NCBI GenBank assembly: GCA_021401465.1
Contig: JADDMT010000008.1
Location: forward strand, 496,001 to 560,000
From: Teratosphaeria epicoccoides
Taxonomy: Eukaryota > Ascomycota > Dothideomycetes > Mycosphaerellales > Teratosphaeriaceae
Reading direction: 5' to 3'
Length of the DNA: 64,000 nt
A program made the position numbers and the translations under genes. The notes below the pieces were generated by a model that made no database searches, had not been told where the DNA came from, and saw only the letters and a program-made list of their open reading frames with translations. Positions 1 through 9,595 of this stretch are shown one piece after another (the first letter of the stretch is position 1; every line of letters starts with the position of its first letter).

Positions 1-79
1 ATGTGTTTGCTACTTGCCGTATCCGGCAAAGCCAGCATTCCTCCCTTGAGTCCATGACAACAACCGCCTGACGTTTCCG

Positions 80-169
80 GCTTGACAGAAATGTAAGAAG
101 CCACAGACAAGAAATGTACTACGCCACAGACAGGAAATGTGATGAGCCACTGATGACAGGAAGATGATT
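80..169. repeat. Degenerate 23-bp tandem repeat
   Basis: About four imperfect copies of a unit beginning CCACAGACAAGAAATGT are seen end to end. Copies at 101-123 and 124-146 are the best pair, the flanking ones are weaker. It lies outside any supported gene; no function is proposed. Confidence 0.6.
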
Positions 170-324
170 ACCATCTGACGTCCGTGTGAGGTCACTGACA
201 TGGCGATCCCTGTATCTCGCCTGACTTGTTCCTTCCTGACTTGGAGCTCCGGCGAAACGACGGCATCCACTTCAGCGACGACCCACTCTTTCACGGTCGC
301 AACTTCCCATTCCCCTTCCGACAC

Positions 325-1887
325 TCACCCCCTTACACCCGCCTCCCCAAAAACCTCCCCGTCATCCCCCCTCTCCCTCGGAAGCTGCCGCACATCCAGC
401 AGCCCGCCGAAACTCAACCTCCTATTCGGCAGCCGCTTGAACCACTCCTCCTCCTCCTCCTCCTCCTCCGCCGCCGCCGCCGCAGCACCCACAACCCCGC
501 ACGCCCCCGCACGAAAATCCAAGCCAAACTCAGCACTCTCCTTACTATCCCCAACCGTCGCGCGCTCGTCCGCCACCGCGCCTCCGCCGCCGGGGTCGAC
601 AATCGGCGAGTCGTGCACCATCAGGCGCCACGCCTCGTCTCGCCGGACGCGGAGCGCGGCCGCGGGGCTCTGCGGCACCTCGTTGATCCAGGTCTGGAGG
701 CGCGTGGCGCGGGCGCTGCGGGGCGGGGTTTTCGGGAGGTGGCGGGAGAGGGGTCGTTTGGGGGCGTCTGGGAGGTGGTGGTTCGGGGGGATGGGACGGT
801 GAGGGGGGGAGGAGGAGGAGGGGTGGGGTGGGGTGTTGTTGGGGTTTCGGGAGGGGCGTTTGAAGCAGGGGTTTCTGTGATGCGAGGGGTTGGCGAGGAT
901 GTTGTGGAGGCGGGTTGCGGCGGCGTGGGGTCCGGGCTTTCTGGTTTTCAGGCTTTCCCTTTGGGGCTGCTGCTGAGCCGGCGAGAGAGCGGCTGTCTCC
1001 TCGTCGGCTGACCACCCTCTAGACCTCAGCTCCTGGATCTGCCTCTCATTCCACTTCAGCAGCGCATACTTCCTCCTTGCCTCCCTCACGTCTCCAACTA
1101 GAAACTCCGTCCCACCTCTCCTCTCCGTCGTCGAGACGACGGAAAGACAGGCTACCACACCATCGAATTCAGCTTCCTGAGCGAAGAGAGCGAGTTCGGT
1201 CAAGCGCTCTGTGTCCCAGGAGTACACGGAGGTGAGCCTGTACTTGAAGATCCCAAGCGTGGTAGCGAAGGGATGCAGGTGTGAGGGGATCAGGACGTGG
1301 AGGCGACGTGAGGGCTGATTACAAGGGTTCCAGTGATGGGTGATGTGGTTGACCAGATCGAATGCCGAAGCTGTGTTGTCCGTGAAGCGGGAGGATGATT
1401 GGGTCAAGGGCGTGGTGATGGCGACCAGGTGAGCGATCCGGCCTTTCCAGGGGACGAAGGTGTCGAGGTGCTGGCGCTGGGGCGATGCTGACCTTTGGAA
1501 GGCCTGGGTGCCATCAGCGGTAGACAGGTTGCTGTTGGCCTTGATGTTGGTGTGCATGATATCGCTGCGGGTGCCGTTCGTTCTTCTGCTGCTGCCACGC
1601 GTATCGTTGGTTCGGACGCCATTGGATCGAACAGCTGCAACACCGTCCATCCAAGTCCTGATACCCCAGTTGCCGCTGGCACCGCTGCTTGCAATCTGAC
1701 TGCCGCTCGTGCCGCTCTTGAAGCGCTTGTTCTTGACCAGCTCTCCGTCGATCTGGTCATTGTCAATCTCATAGACGTACTCAGCAGCCTTCCGCTTAGC
1801 ATGCCTGAACGGAAGCGTAGTCTGCCCATTGACATTGCAGACGAGGTTGACAGGTCCGCCGACAAACATGGAGATGTTAGCCTGCAT
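325..1887 (-). CDS. Unrecognised 520-aa low-complexity protein
   Basis: A single uninterrupted frame from ATG at 1887 to TGA at 325. I do not recognise the family. Roughly residues 140-300 look like a folded part, with aromatic and hydrophobic residues in regular spacing. The region after it is rich in Pro, His, Ser and Arg, and close to the C-terminus is an alanine run followed by about nine glutamates, encoded by a CTC/GCC trinucleotide tract. No signal peptide or membrane segment is evident. The long open frame in GC-rich sequence supports a real gene, but the C-terminal third could be a chance extension past an unrecognised splice site. The next gene downstream in the window, at 2301-3644, is on the same strand. 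Confidence 0.5.
   Translation of the reverse strand: MQANISMFVGGPVNLVCNVNGQTTLPFRHAKRKAAEYVYEIDNDQIDGELVKNKRFKSGTSGSQIASSGASGNWGIRTWMDGVAAVRSNGVRTNDTRGSSRRTNGTRSDIMHTNIKANSNLSTADGTQAFQRSASPQRQHLDTFVPWKGRIAHLVAITTPLTQSSSRFTDNTASAFDLVNHITHHWNPCNQPSRRLHVLIPSHLHPFATTLGIFKYRLTSVYSWDTERLTELALFAQEAEFDGVVACLSVVSTTERRGGTEFLVGDVREARRKYALLKWNERQIQELRSRGWSADEETAALSPAQQQPQRESLKTRKPGPHAAATRLHNILANPSHHRNPCFKRPSRNPNNTPPHPSSSSPPHRPIPPNHHLPDAPKRPLSRHLPKTPPRSARATRLQTWINEVPQSPAAALRVRRDEAWRLMVHDSPIVDPGGGGAVADERATVGDSKESAEFGLDFRAGACGVVGAAAAAAEEEEEEEEWFKRLPNRRLSFGGLLDVRQLPRERGDDGEVFGEAGVRG
445..485. repeat. (CTC)n-(GCC)n trinucleotide tract
   Basis: An uninterrupted CTC run passes into a GCC run. On the minus strand it encodes the poly-Ala/poly-Glu block of the overlapping gene, so copy-number change would alter protein length without shifting the frame. 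Confidence 0.75.
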
Positions 1888-2300
1888 AGTGGCGGCCCGG
1901 TCGTAGTCGGTTATCCTGTCGAAAGCGGTGTCGCCGTGTGTGTGGGTGTGAATCGTCTAGATCTAAGAAATGAGTAGGCCTAGGTCCCGTGGATGATGGG
2001 AAGGGACGTTCGCGAGAGGAGGTGTCTGAGTCCGGTGAAGAATGAAAAGTATTTGATGGGATGTGCGTACTTCATGCTCTGCCAAAAGTGTTTCCACCTC
2101 TGAGTCCCGCTGTCAGGTGATCATATACGCGGGCCTGGCCAAACGGAAGAAACAAAGAAAGTCATTCACATCGCGACTTGGATTGGTGAATATCAGCTTC
2201 TTCACAAGTAGTGAGACCGTACTCCTGCGCACCTGATCAGTAGTCCTCAAGCATCGTGATCACGCAATTGTACTGCAGACCCTAGTTGTATGATCCAGGA
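1888..2300. other. Intergenic, nothing recognised
   Basis: About 410 bases between two minus-strand genes. It should hold the promoter of the gene ending at 325 and the 3' end of the gene starting at 3644. No conserved coding exon, RNA gene or clear motif was seen. Confidence 0.5.
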
Positions 2301-3644
2301 CTACAGAGAGAACACAAGATCGTCCTCCTCGTCCTCTTCCTCATCCTCCTCAGGAATCACCTCCGGAGCATGCGGCGCAGTCTTCTTACCCTTATATCCA
2401 CCACGACGTCCTCTCGAGCTCGCCGCAGACTCCGGTGTCGCACTCCGTTTCCTCCCGCCTCCACGCTCGACAGATGGCGTTCTCGCCTTTGCCGCATTGC
2501 GCGTAGCAGATGGTGTTCTCGCCTTTGCCGCATTGCGCGTAGCAGATGGTGTGCTCGCCTTTGTCAAACTGCGCGCAGCAGACGGCGTCCTCACCCTGGT
2601 CGCATTGCGCGTGGCAGACGGCGTCCTAGCTTTCGCCGCAAAAGCAGGTTGTCGGCCAGAAGTCTGTGCGTATTTGGGCATATAAGATGGCGTTGTACCG
2701 CGCGGACGAAGTCGTCGCGGCGAAGGCTCCTGGGAGGCTCTCGCACGGGTGGTCTTAGTATTCTTGTAGGGAGGTGGAAGATCGTTCCCGTCCTGGCGGG
2801 CCGCATTGCCATCACGCCTCGGCTCCTCAGGCGGGCTGTCGTGGCAACCAGACGCCCCACCACCACTTCGATCTGCATTTTGAGATGCCTGTTCAGAGCG
2901 CTCGTCAATTGGCCAGTCCTCATTTGCACCACTCCACTCACTCCCACCACCATCACCGCCCCCCTCCTCATCCTCCACCTCCTCCACACCTCGGTCCATT
3001 ACAACTCTTTCCACATAATCCAGCAGACAATACCCCTTCCAGCGCCTCACCGTCTCAGATCTGAAGCCATCCCTCACGTTAATCCAAGCAACAAACTCCT
3101 GCACATCATGAATCTCGTGGAATTTCCGAGCCTTGCTCGGAGTCCTCGAAGACATCACCAGCTTCACCTCCTCCGCGGAAAGCCTAAACTCATCTGTAGC
3201 TGCCAAAGGCTGCATGGTTCGCGGATCTAGACGCTGAGGCGGTGGACCGGAGTTCGTGGTCGGTTTCTGGGAAGCCGAAGGCCTTGATGGTGAGGCTTGG
3301 GGAGCAATTGGTTCGAGTTGCGTCGCAGGCCTAGTCGGCTTGGGAGGTGAAGGTGACTTCGTGATCCTGGTGTTTGTCCTGGCCTGAGCATCGACAGTGG
3401 TCTTTGGTCGCTTCTGCGGTAGCGCTCCTGAAGCCTCTTTCGGGTCCTCTGTGCGTCCATGCTTCGACCCTTGAGGCGCCTGCGTATTCCTTGGCGGATG
3501 ACGTTCCGGAGACCGCATAGTGTTGTCAAAGTTCGGAAATTTCGATCCCGGCTTCGGCGTCGGCGTCTGCCTAGATAATTCACGTTCATGAGACAGTGAA
3601 GTGTCGTCGAACTGGAGAAGTCTCGAGCCCTTTCTCGGCGCCAT
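2301..3644 (-). CDS. Unrecognised 447-aa basic Ser/Pro-rich protein with 12-residue repeats
   Basis: One open frame from ATG at 3644. The N-terminal 150 residues are disordered, rich in Pro, Ser and Lys. Residues about 150-220 form the only globular-looking part, with a run of alternating charged and hydrophobic residues ending in a Trp-Lys-Gly-Tyr motif. Residues about 330-395 carry five degenerate 12-aa repeats of the type KARTPSATRNAA, so S/T-P phosphorylation sites recur regularly. The C-terminus is acidic (E/D run). Basic repeats next to an acidic tail suggest a nuclear or chromatin-associated protein, but this is inference only. No known domain is identified. Confidence 0.6.
   Translation of the reverse strand: MAPRKGSRLLQFDDTSLSHERELSRQTPTPKPGSKFPNFDNTMRSPERHPPRNTQAPQGSKHGRTEDPKEASGALPQKRPKTTVDAQARTNTRITKSPSPPKPTRPATQLEPIAPQASPSRPSASQKPTTNSGPPPQRLDPRTMQPLAATDEFRLSAEEVKLVMSSRTPSKARKFHEIHDVQEFVAWINVRDGFRSETVRRWKGYCLLDYVERVVMDRGVEEVEDEEGGGDGGGSEWSGANEDWPIDERSEQASQNADRSGGGASGCHDSPPEEPRRDGNAARQDGNDLPPPYKNTKTTRARASQEPSPRRLRPRGTTPSYMPKYAQTSGRQPAFAAKARTPSATRNATRVRTPSAARSLTKASTPSATRNAAKARTPSATRNAAKARTPSVERGGGRKRSATPESAASSRGRRGGYKGKKTAPHAPEVIPEEDEEEDEEDDLVFSL
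2471..2650. repeat. 36-bp coding minisatellite, about 5 copies
   Basis: Units start at about 2471, 2507, 2543, 2579 and 2615, each beginning CAGAYGGYGT. The first two differ by only a base or so; later units diverge. The 36-bp period equals 12 codons, so the reading frame is preserved in the overlapping minus-strand gene. Confidence 0.8.
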
Positions 3645-4110
3645 CGTGGTAACAGGAGGTATACAGATTTAGACTTCGTGATCGGACTTACTGGTTTGCT
3701 CGATGGGCAATGCTGCAGTATGCCTGTTTGTGAAACGCCGGGTGTTGAAGTGGACATGGTGAAGCTGTCGGCCGCTTTCGCAAGCATTTACGACACAAAG
3801 AGCCGCATCTCGAACAAAGACCGACTTCTGCTGCATTGTTCTTCTGCAGTGTTATCAGCGTTCAGATCCGGCCGCTGCTTCTTCTTTATTTGCGCCTGTC
3901 CCAAGTCACCGAAAAAAATATTTACAGGGAATGTGCCGCTGCAGATTACTGTAGGTTCATGACTCGTGTCAGCCTACTGGCGAATATATTGGCACAGACA
4001 CGTGAACTTTGCGAAGTGTGTTGTCGCGACGCACCACTCGTTGCGAGGCTGACATTAGATAGTGCCGGCAAACACTTCCCAGTTGATGGCTGCGCTCAAG
4101 CTCTTTCCCC
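3645..4110. other. Intergenic, promoter side of the 3644 gene
   Basis: About 465 bases between two minus-strand genes. Short open frames exist on both strands, but none shows conservation or splice structure that I can support. Confidence 0.5.
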
Positions 4111-5022
4111 TCACTCAGGCCTCATCTTACCCCTCCTTTTCCGCATCTCCTCCAATCGTTTCCTGTCCTCTTCGAAACCCTTGACCAAGTCCTTCGCCTG
4201 CTCCTTCCTCTTTTCCCTGACCTGGAAGCGATAGAAGTCCTCCTTGACCCTCTCCTTCTCCCTCCGCTTCAACTCCTCCTCCTTCGCTTTGGCCTCTTCC
4301 TCCCTCGCTGGACCCGTCCTCCCGCCCCTCGTGACTGTGATGAAGCCATCTGCATCCGGTACAGATCGCTGTAATGCTCGGGCCTTGGCGCGTGCGGACT
4401 CGGCGGCGCCGAAGGCGGACATGTACTCGTCCACGCTCTTCTGAAGGGAGGTAGGGTCGGGGTATTTGAGGCGTTGGTGCGAGAGGTAGCGGGCACTGCC
4501 TAAAGCGGGGACTTTGTCGTCTGCACCTGCGCCCCAGGTAATCGTCTTGCCCGCCTTGACCGCTTTTTCCGCCTCCTTGACCGTTAGTTGCGCACTTGCC
4601 TCGTCGATGAATGTAACTATTGCCGTCCCGCCGCTACGATGCAACTCACGGTCCCACACGTCAGGCAGCAGTCCAACCTCTGATGCTCGTACATCTCCCT
4701 CCATCTCTGCTCTCTTCCGCTTCTTGCCTTTTCTAGCAGGCGCGACTGGTGCGTTGATGCCCTTACCCACTCGCGCCCCTTCAAATGCGACATTTTCTAT
4801 TCGCGCGCCGCCTAGTTGGTCCGAGAAGCAGGAGCGAATGTGTGTCTCTGTCGCGTCGATGGGCACATTGAGCAGAAAGACCTCGCGCCGCGTCTCTTCT
4901 GTGGGTACTTTGGGCGCGTTTCGTCGCAGGTAGAGGTAGTGTGTTGCTGGCTGAGGGTAGGCAGAAGTCGGGGAGAGTTGCAGAGGGAGAACGACGAAGT
5001 CATTTACAGTCGTTGCAACCAT
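4111..5022 (-). CDS. RRP7: Ribosomal RNA-processing protein 7
   Basis: 303 aa from ATG at 5022, about the usual length for fungal Rrp7. Rrp7 is a 90S pre-ribosome component needed for 18S rRNA maturation in the nucleolus. The N-terminal half (about residues 45-165) is an RRM-like fold with the RRP-type insertion containing a Lys/Arg cluster (GKKRKR). The C-terminal RRP7 domain (about 180-303) includes the DGFITV element near residue 225 and then a long charged coiled coil ending in an Arg/Lys-rich tail. The gene is uninterrupted. It precedes the decayed region beginning near 5.6 kb. Confidence 0.9.
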   Translation of the reverse strand: MVATTVNDFVVLPLQLSPTSAYPQPATHYLYLRRNAPKVPTEETRREVFLLNVPIDATETHIRSCFSDQLGGARIENVAFEGARVGKGINAPVAPARKGKKRKRAEMEGDVRASEVGLLPDVWDRELHRSGGTAIVTFIDEASAQLTVKEAEKAVKAGKTITWGAGADDKVPALGSARYLSHQRLKYPDPTSLQKSVDEYMSAFGAAESARAKARALQRSVPDADGFITVTRGGRTGPAREEEAKAKEEELKRREKERVKEDFYRFQVREKRKEQAKDLVKGFEEDRKRLEEMRKRRGKMRPE

Positions 5023-5590
5023 GTCGCAATATTTTTATGGGCAAGAGCGTTCATGTTGCATCGATGTGATCGGCTTTGAGGTGCGAGATTTAGGTTTTGC
5101 GGTAACGCCGACTAAGTCCGATTCTAGGCCATTGCCAGCAAGCCAGATGAGTATTCAAAGACTTGGGTGTACGTCCGCCGTGGCGTCGGGATCAATGTCG
5201 TTGCGACGCAAACCGTCACACATCCGGAGTACCGCGACCTCTCGATCACCTCACTACGCACGCAACTAGAGTTCAGGTTCACGCTGGGGGCGCTGTACGT
5301 CCGCCTGTACAATCGAGATGATCGAACAACTTTCCATATCATTCACGCTACCCACCCCAGCTCTGTACTTTCCATGAGTTCATGCCGCCTGATCAGAGCG
5401 ATTATTCTGACCAGTCCATCAAGAATACAATCCTCGCACGTGTCCAGAACATGACGAAGATCATGGCGGATCGTCACACTGAGAGTATCGAAGCAGATTT
5501 GGCCGTCAGAGGCTGCAACCAGGTCTTCGGCATTCAGGTTCATTACCGAAAGTTCGGCCAAGATCTGATCACTTTACTGCCTTCGCAAAA
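5023..5590. other. Intergenic or decayed 3' part of the neighbouring peroxidase pseudogene
   Basis: Several short minus-strand frames occur. They may be remnants of the C-terminal part of the peroxidase pseudogene, but similarity is too weak to assert. It also holds the RRP7 promoter next to 5022. Confidence 0.35.
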
Positions 5591-6640
5591 CTAGCCCAAC
5601 CGGCGCCGAGGTCGTTGACAACGTTGGTGCGTTGGATTGGTCTGTTGAGGTGCGGCGGTACCCCTGAGAACTTGATGAGTATGTTGTTGCAGTGTATGGC
5701 AGAGAGGTGGAGGGCCTTCAAAGTTGTCTGCGATCCTCTCCTGACCCGGCAGCCATGTGAAATTCGGGTAGTCGCCCGTGACACCGAAGGAAGACCTGAG
5801 CTGGTCGCCATGGATGTAGCCATCAGGCTCCTCGACCGAATGGTTGCTCATAAAGTTTATGGCAAAATTGTATGCGCAAGGGCTGACGAATGTAGTAGAG
5901 AAGAGTGCGGCAAAGTAGTAAGGATCGGTGGTGTTCGACTCGTCGGCTTTGGCGGCGAACTTCTGCCCGAACAATTCCAAGGTGTATTGATCGTTCCCAC
6001 CATGCATAGCATACGCAAAAGCGAAGCGGACGATGTGGAGGCTGTGCGCACCGCCATCATTGATGTAGGCATCACCGTGTCCGGTGGCGGGAGGTGTCCC
6101 CTTCGTAGACGTTGTGCGAGTACAAGATGCCTGAGCATGGCTCAAAGTAGATTTTGTCAAAACGGTCTGCCGGCTGGCGGACCACCAATTGACCAAGTAC
6201 AGAGCACCGGGTCACTATCGAACATGATGGCGTTGACGGCCAGGCAGCCACCCGATTCCGCGAACATGCCGTATGCCTGACCAAGGCCTTTAATAGGATC
6301 TTAAATGCTTGTAACGTCTGATCTGCTCAGGTACCGTGATCGGCGGCAGCACCGAGACTTTAGTATTCTTACGACCGATCAGGGTTTTGACTCACCTGGG
6401 CAAGGACCTCGAATCTCATCAGCGGCGGGAGAAGCGTATGCATGGTCTCCGGCTGTCGAGACGTACTGTTCAGTAGCAGAGGATACGAGCCAGGGCACGA
6501 CACAGTAGGTGCCTGGTGCGGTGCTGGTGGCCTGAGCTACACGCATCGAGGGCACCCCTTGGCGCTTTGCCATATCTTGCGTGACTGCGCCTGGGAAGAC
6601 AGCGGCCTGGAGGCCAAAGAGGTCTGAGGCGATGATGGGT
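5591..6640 (-). pseudogene. Broken family 2 heme peroxidase / peroxygenase (chloroperoxidase-like)
   Basis: Read on the minus strand, fragments of a secreted fungal heme-thiolate peroxidase appear in order but in different frames. The first is a prepropeptide-like stretch near 6540-6625. Next comes the proximal heme motif RGPCPG near 6395-6412, with a GTGAGT donor right after it. Then GLGQAYGMFAESGG...CTWSIGG lies near 6180-6290, YSHNVYEGD near 6090-6125, and FAYAMHGGNDQYTLELFG through INFMSNHS and LPGQERI near 5690-6070. The segment normally following PCP (ALANHG type) is missing. At least two single-base frame changes are needed, near 6170 and near 6095. The family assignment rests on remembered conservation. 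With broken frames and lost core it is unlikely to make an active enzyme. Confidence 0.75.
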
Positions 6641-7382
6641 CATCTTCTCCTGTCTTCAGGGTAGAACAAGCGCTGGATTGTAAGGGACAAGGAGGAGTCA
6701 GGATACGGTAACGATGGAGAGGGCCTTGTGACTCAGAATCGAGGCTCTTACTGAGAGTCCGCGCAATATTATATGTCGAGTGCATTTGCCGATGTCTGTA
6801 CCTGCCAATGGACCATACGTATGCAGCCACCCACGCTGCTGAAAGTGCTGCTCCAAGTTGCTTGATATCGGAGATTAGAGGCCGTCTCCAACGACACAGA
6901 CTGGCACGATCTGGGCCAGCTGTAAGAAAGGGAGCCTGGCAGGGGAGGTAGCTTCTCTCCGGGCTTCGAGCGACTGCCAATCGAGCATCTGAAGGACTGT
7001 GCATAGGTCGACTGTCAAATGTCAGCTCGTCACGGCCATCAGATTCCTGCCTCCTGCTGCCCTGCAATCGTTGCATCCGCATCGTGACATGGAGTCACCA
7101 AGCAAGAAATTGCCGACTGGTATCGAGGTTGTGCTGATACGAACGCGATCCTGGATCCCGGCATGGCCTCGTGGCTGTCAATAGCGCATTTTGGCAACGA
7201 TGATCAAGTTTGCTGTCCCATGCAACTTGAGCCGTTCCGCGGCCTGCGCGGGAGCTCTGCAACAGTAGCAGGCATTTGGCGAGCTCGGCGCAGATGCATG
7301 GGAACTGTTTTTGAGCGTCCTCTGATCGAGTCTTGTTGCTTGACGTGCTCGTCGGACGTTTTGCAAAGGCAAGATAGACAGC
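6641..7382. other. No supported gene
   Basis: Short overlapping frames on both strands, none recognisable. It separates the peroxidase relic from the copied monooxygenase fragment. Confidence 0.4.
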
Positions 7383-7478
7383 AATCGGATAGGCAGGAAG
7401 TAGATCCCAAGGACATGGCGATGAAGTTTGAGGGCTGGGATCCCAGGTTGCGGAAGTTGCTGGCAAAAGTGAAATCGG
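7383..7478 (+). repeat. Copied fragment of a monooxygenase gene with 6-bp flanking direct repeat
   Basis: Bases 7386-7473 match 25818-25905 of the intact FAD monooxygenase gene by eye without a mismatch, in the same orientation. The piece corresponds to residues about 266-294 of that enzyme. It is bounded by AATCGG at 7383-7388 and again at 7473-7478. This is what a staggered-cut insertion or microhomology-mediated capture would leave. Neither flank continues the similarity. It lies just upstream of the start of the propeller pseudogene. Confidence 0.85.
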
Positions 7479-7516
7479 GCTGTGCCTCCACTTTATCCTT
7501 TCTTCTCTTCCTCGCA

Positions 7517-8748
7517 ATGCCACCGAAACAAAGACAGGCAAGGATGCGGACGCGCCAGTCGATAATCAGCTGCGCAGCAGCGCTACCTGGACTCGCACCT
7601 TGTGTAACAGTCACCGGGCGTGCTGCAGCACCGAATACCACGAAAGCCAGCTTTACGTATGACGATCTTCAGACTCCCGAGGCAGGCCCTTACGATCTGA
7701 CCGAAGCACCAGACCCTGCGATATGGGTAAGTGACCTGTGCAGCAGTTATCCTCCAGCCAACCGGTTGAGACTATCGTCGCCTTTAATGCTGGCGTCTTG
7801 CGCCTGCCGATACATTTTCAGCTAACAAGATCGCCCGGATTGACCGCAACATCGGCGAGCTCGACGAGTGTCCAATATGCTCTCCCAGCTTCCGGGAACT
7901 CCGTCCTACCGTAGCATTAGCATGCTTGATCCAGCCCGGACAGGATGGCAATCTCTACGCTGCAGCAGGCGTGCGAAACCAATTCGTGCGCATGAACCGA
8001 CGATCAAAGCAGATTGATACCTTCGATTGCGGAACACGGCTAGACAACCTGCAGCCATTCAATGATGCCTGGCCCGGCGAGACGGAAACGTTCTTCTCGC
8101 AGACTTCTGGCAATGTCATGCCGCTCTTTGACTATGCGACGACTCAGCAGACGAACTTTGAGGTCGCACCTCCAGGAGCTGGACCGCTCGGGATGGAGAT
8201 TGCGGCCGACGGCGCCTTGTGGTTTACAGAGTTGTTCAGGCAAGATCGGTCGCCTGGATGCCACGACAGCCACCGGCGAGATCCCGGAGTGCACTCTGCC
8301 GGCAACTATTGCGACGCCAGCAGTGATACCTGCAGAGACCGAGGGAGGTAATCTGTGGGCCACTGCTCTCGGCACCGATGCGCTTGGTCGGATCAATATC
8401 CAGACCGGAGACATTGAGACGCATGAGGATGACATTCAGGCTCGTTTCCAATGGAGGGCGATGTTGACGGCCAAGGTAACGTTTGTAAGCTTGGCAAGTC
8501 AGCCTTTTTGCGCGGTCTTACCCGCTGATGACTGTGCAGGGTTATCTGCGCTCAGCCAGAATCAGCTGAAATACTTGACGCCGGCGACCGGCGAGTTCAC
8601 CCACATCCCGCAGCCAGATGAGCAGCTCGCCGCTGCGCCGCTTGGCCCGCCGCCGGCATCAGACGTTGCGAGGCACTACGTGCCGGAGGACAATACGACG
8701 CGGCTCACTGAGCTGGCCAAGGACCGCATGGGACGTTATCAGTTGTAA
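7517..8748 (+). pseudogene. Broken virginiamycin-B-lyase-like six-bladed propeller protein
   Basis: Conserved segments of the fungal Vgb-lyase-like family run in order: GPYDLTEAPDPAIW near 7690-7726, ANKIARID at 7821, IQPGQDGNLYAAAG near 7930, ALWFTELF near 8210-8236, GRLDATTATGEIPE near 8248, DALGRINIQTGDIE near 8380, YLTPATGEFTHIPQPDE near 8575, then MGRYQL and TAA at 8748. A good intron fits 8485-8539 (GTAAGC...TGCAG). The frame changes near 8237 and changes back near 8450. The first intron (donor 7727, acceptor 7821) does not keep phase, and the residues expected between IW and ANK are absent. Vgb proteins linearise streptogramin B antibiotics; the fungal relatives' role is unknown. I call it a pseudogene; sequencing errors are an alternative for the two compensating indels. 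Confidence 0.7.
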
Positions 8749-9595
8749 CTTGCTAAGTGGCGTGTCTATTAATCAGACTATGCATCTCCCCATAGCTACG
8801 CACCTGCGCTCATATGTATAGTTGAAAGAAAGTACATATTTCAGATGATCGCCTCGCCGCGCGCCTGCAAGCGAGACACTTCTTTCACGGTGACGTTCGG
8901 CGGCGTTACGGGACACCAAACCTGGTAGAGCGTACGTCCGTAAGAGGCTGACTCGCTGAGTAGACATGTGTCCCTAAGGATGCGCGGCTCGCGGCGCCGA
9001 GGATGACGAGAAGAATTTCCAGGCGTCGTCCATGCCGGCCTGGCAGATTAAAGCCCGGGTCAATTTCCAGCATCTAGCGCGATCAGGCCTCCAAGTCTCC
9101 AGATACAAACCTTCTCGAGCTGTCCCAAAGCGCTGGAGCCACAGTTGGCTGGGTTCTTGCGGATGCCTTCGGTGGTCCAGCGACCCGGACGACCCGTCCT
9201 CTGCCCCAAGCAAAAGCGGCAAGCATGAAAACACTCGAGTGATGCGCGTCTGCGACTTGGCCTGCGACGTTCCTGCCCTGCTCATACGTGGTTGAAGCAT
9301 GCATGGCATACCTAGACCTATAGCGGCGCCTTGACACTCTCACTAATGCCGTTTCACACGTGAATGCTTGTCAAGTAGCTTGCGTATGAAGTAAGAACGA
9401 TGCTAATCAGCGCGGCAGGCAAAGTAGCGTAGTTCTCAGAACTTCACCACGCGGCCGACTTCGACTTCTAGATCGTCGACTACACCTCACCGCGCTCTCC
9501 GCCTCCACACCTCTCCCAAACTTTTCTGCCCGCCTCGTGTGGCTGAAGCCACGTCAGACTAATTGTATCCACATGTGCAGAATTTTGCTGCCATC
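8749..9595. other. Intergenic, nothing recognised
   Basis: About 850 bases. A 111-codon minus frame at 8974-9309 has no recognisable features and is probably chance. The right end should contain the promoter of the gene starting at 9596. Confidence 0.45.

Noticed and set aside
101..169. CRISPR-like array
   Set aside because: Repeats are directly adjacent with no spacers, in a eukaryotic genome.
226..1011. 261-codon plus-strand frame
   Set aside because: Antisense of the minus-strand gene; Gly/Val runs reflect GC-rich composition.
2286..3230. Long plus-strand open frame of 314 codons
   Set aside because: Antisense to the 2301-3644 gene; Arg/Ser/Leu-rich translation typical of a shadow frame caused by the repeats.
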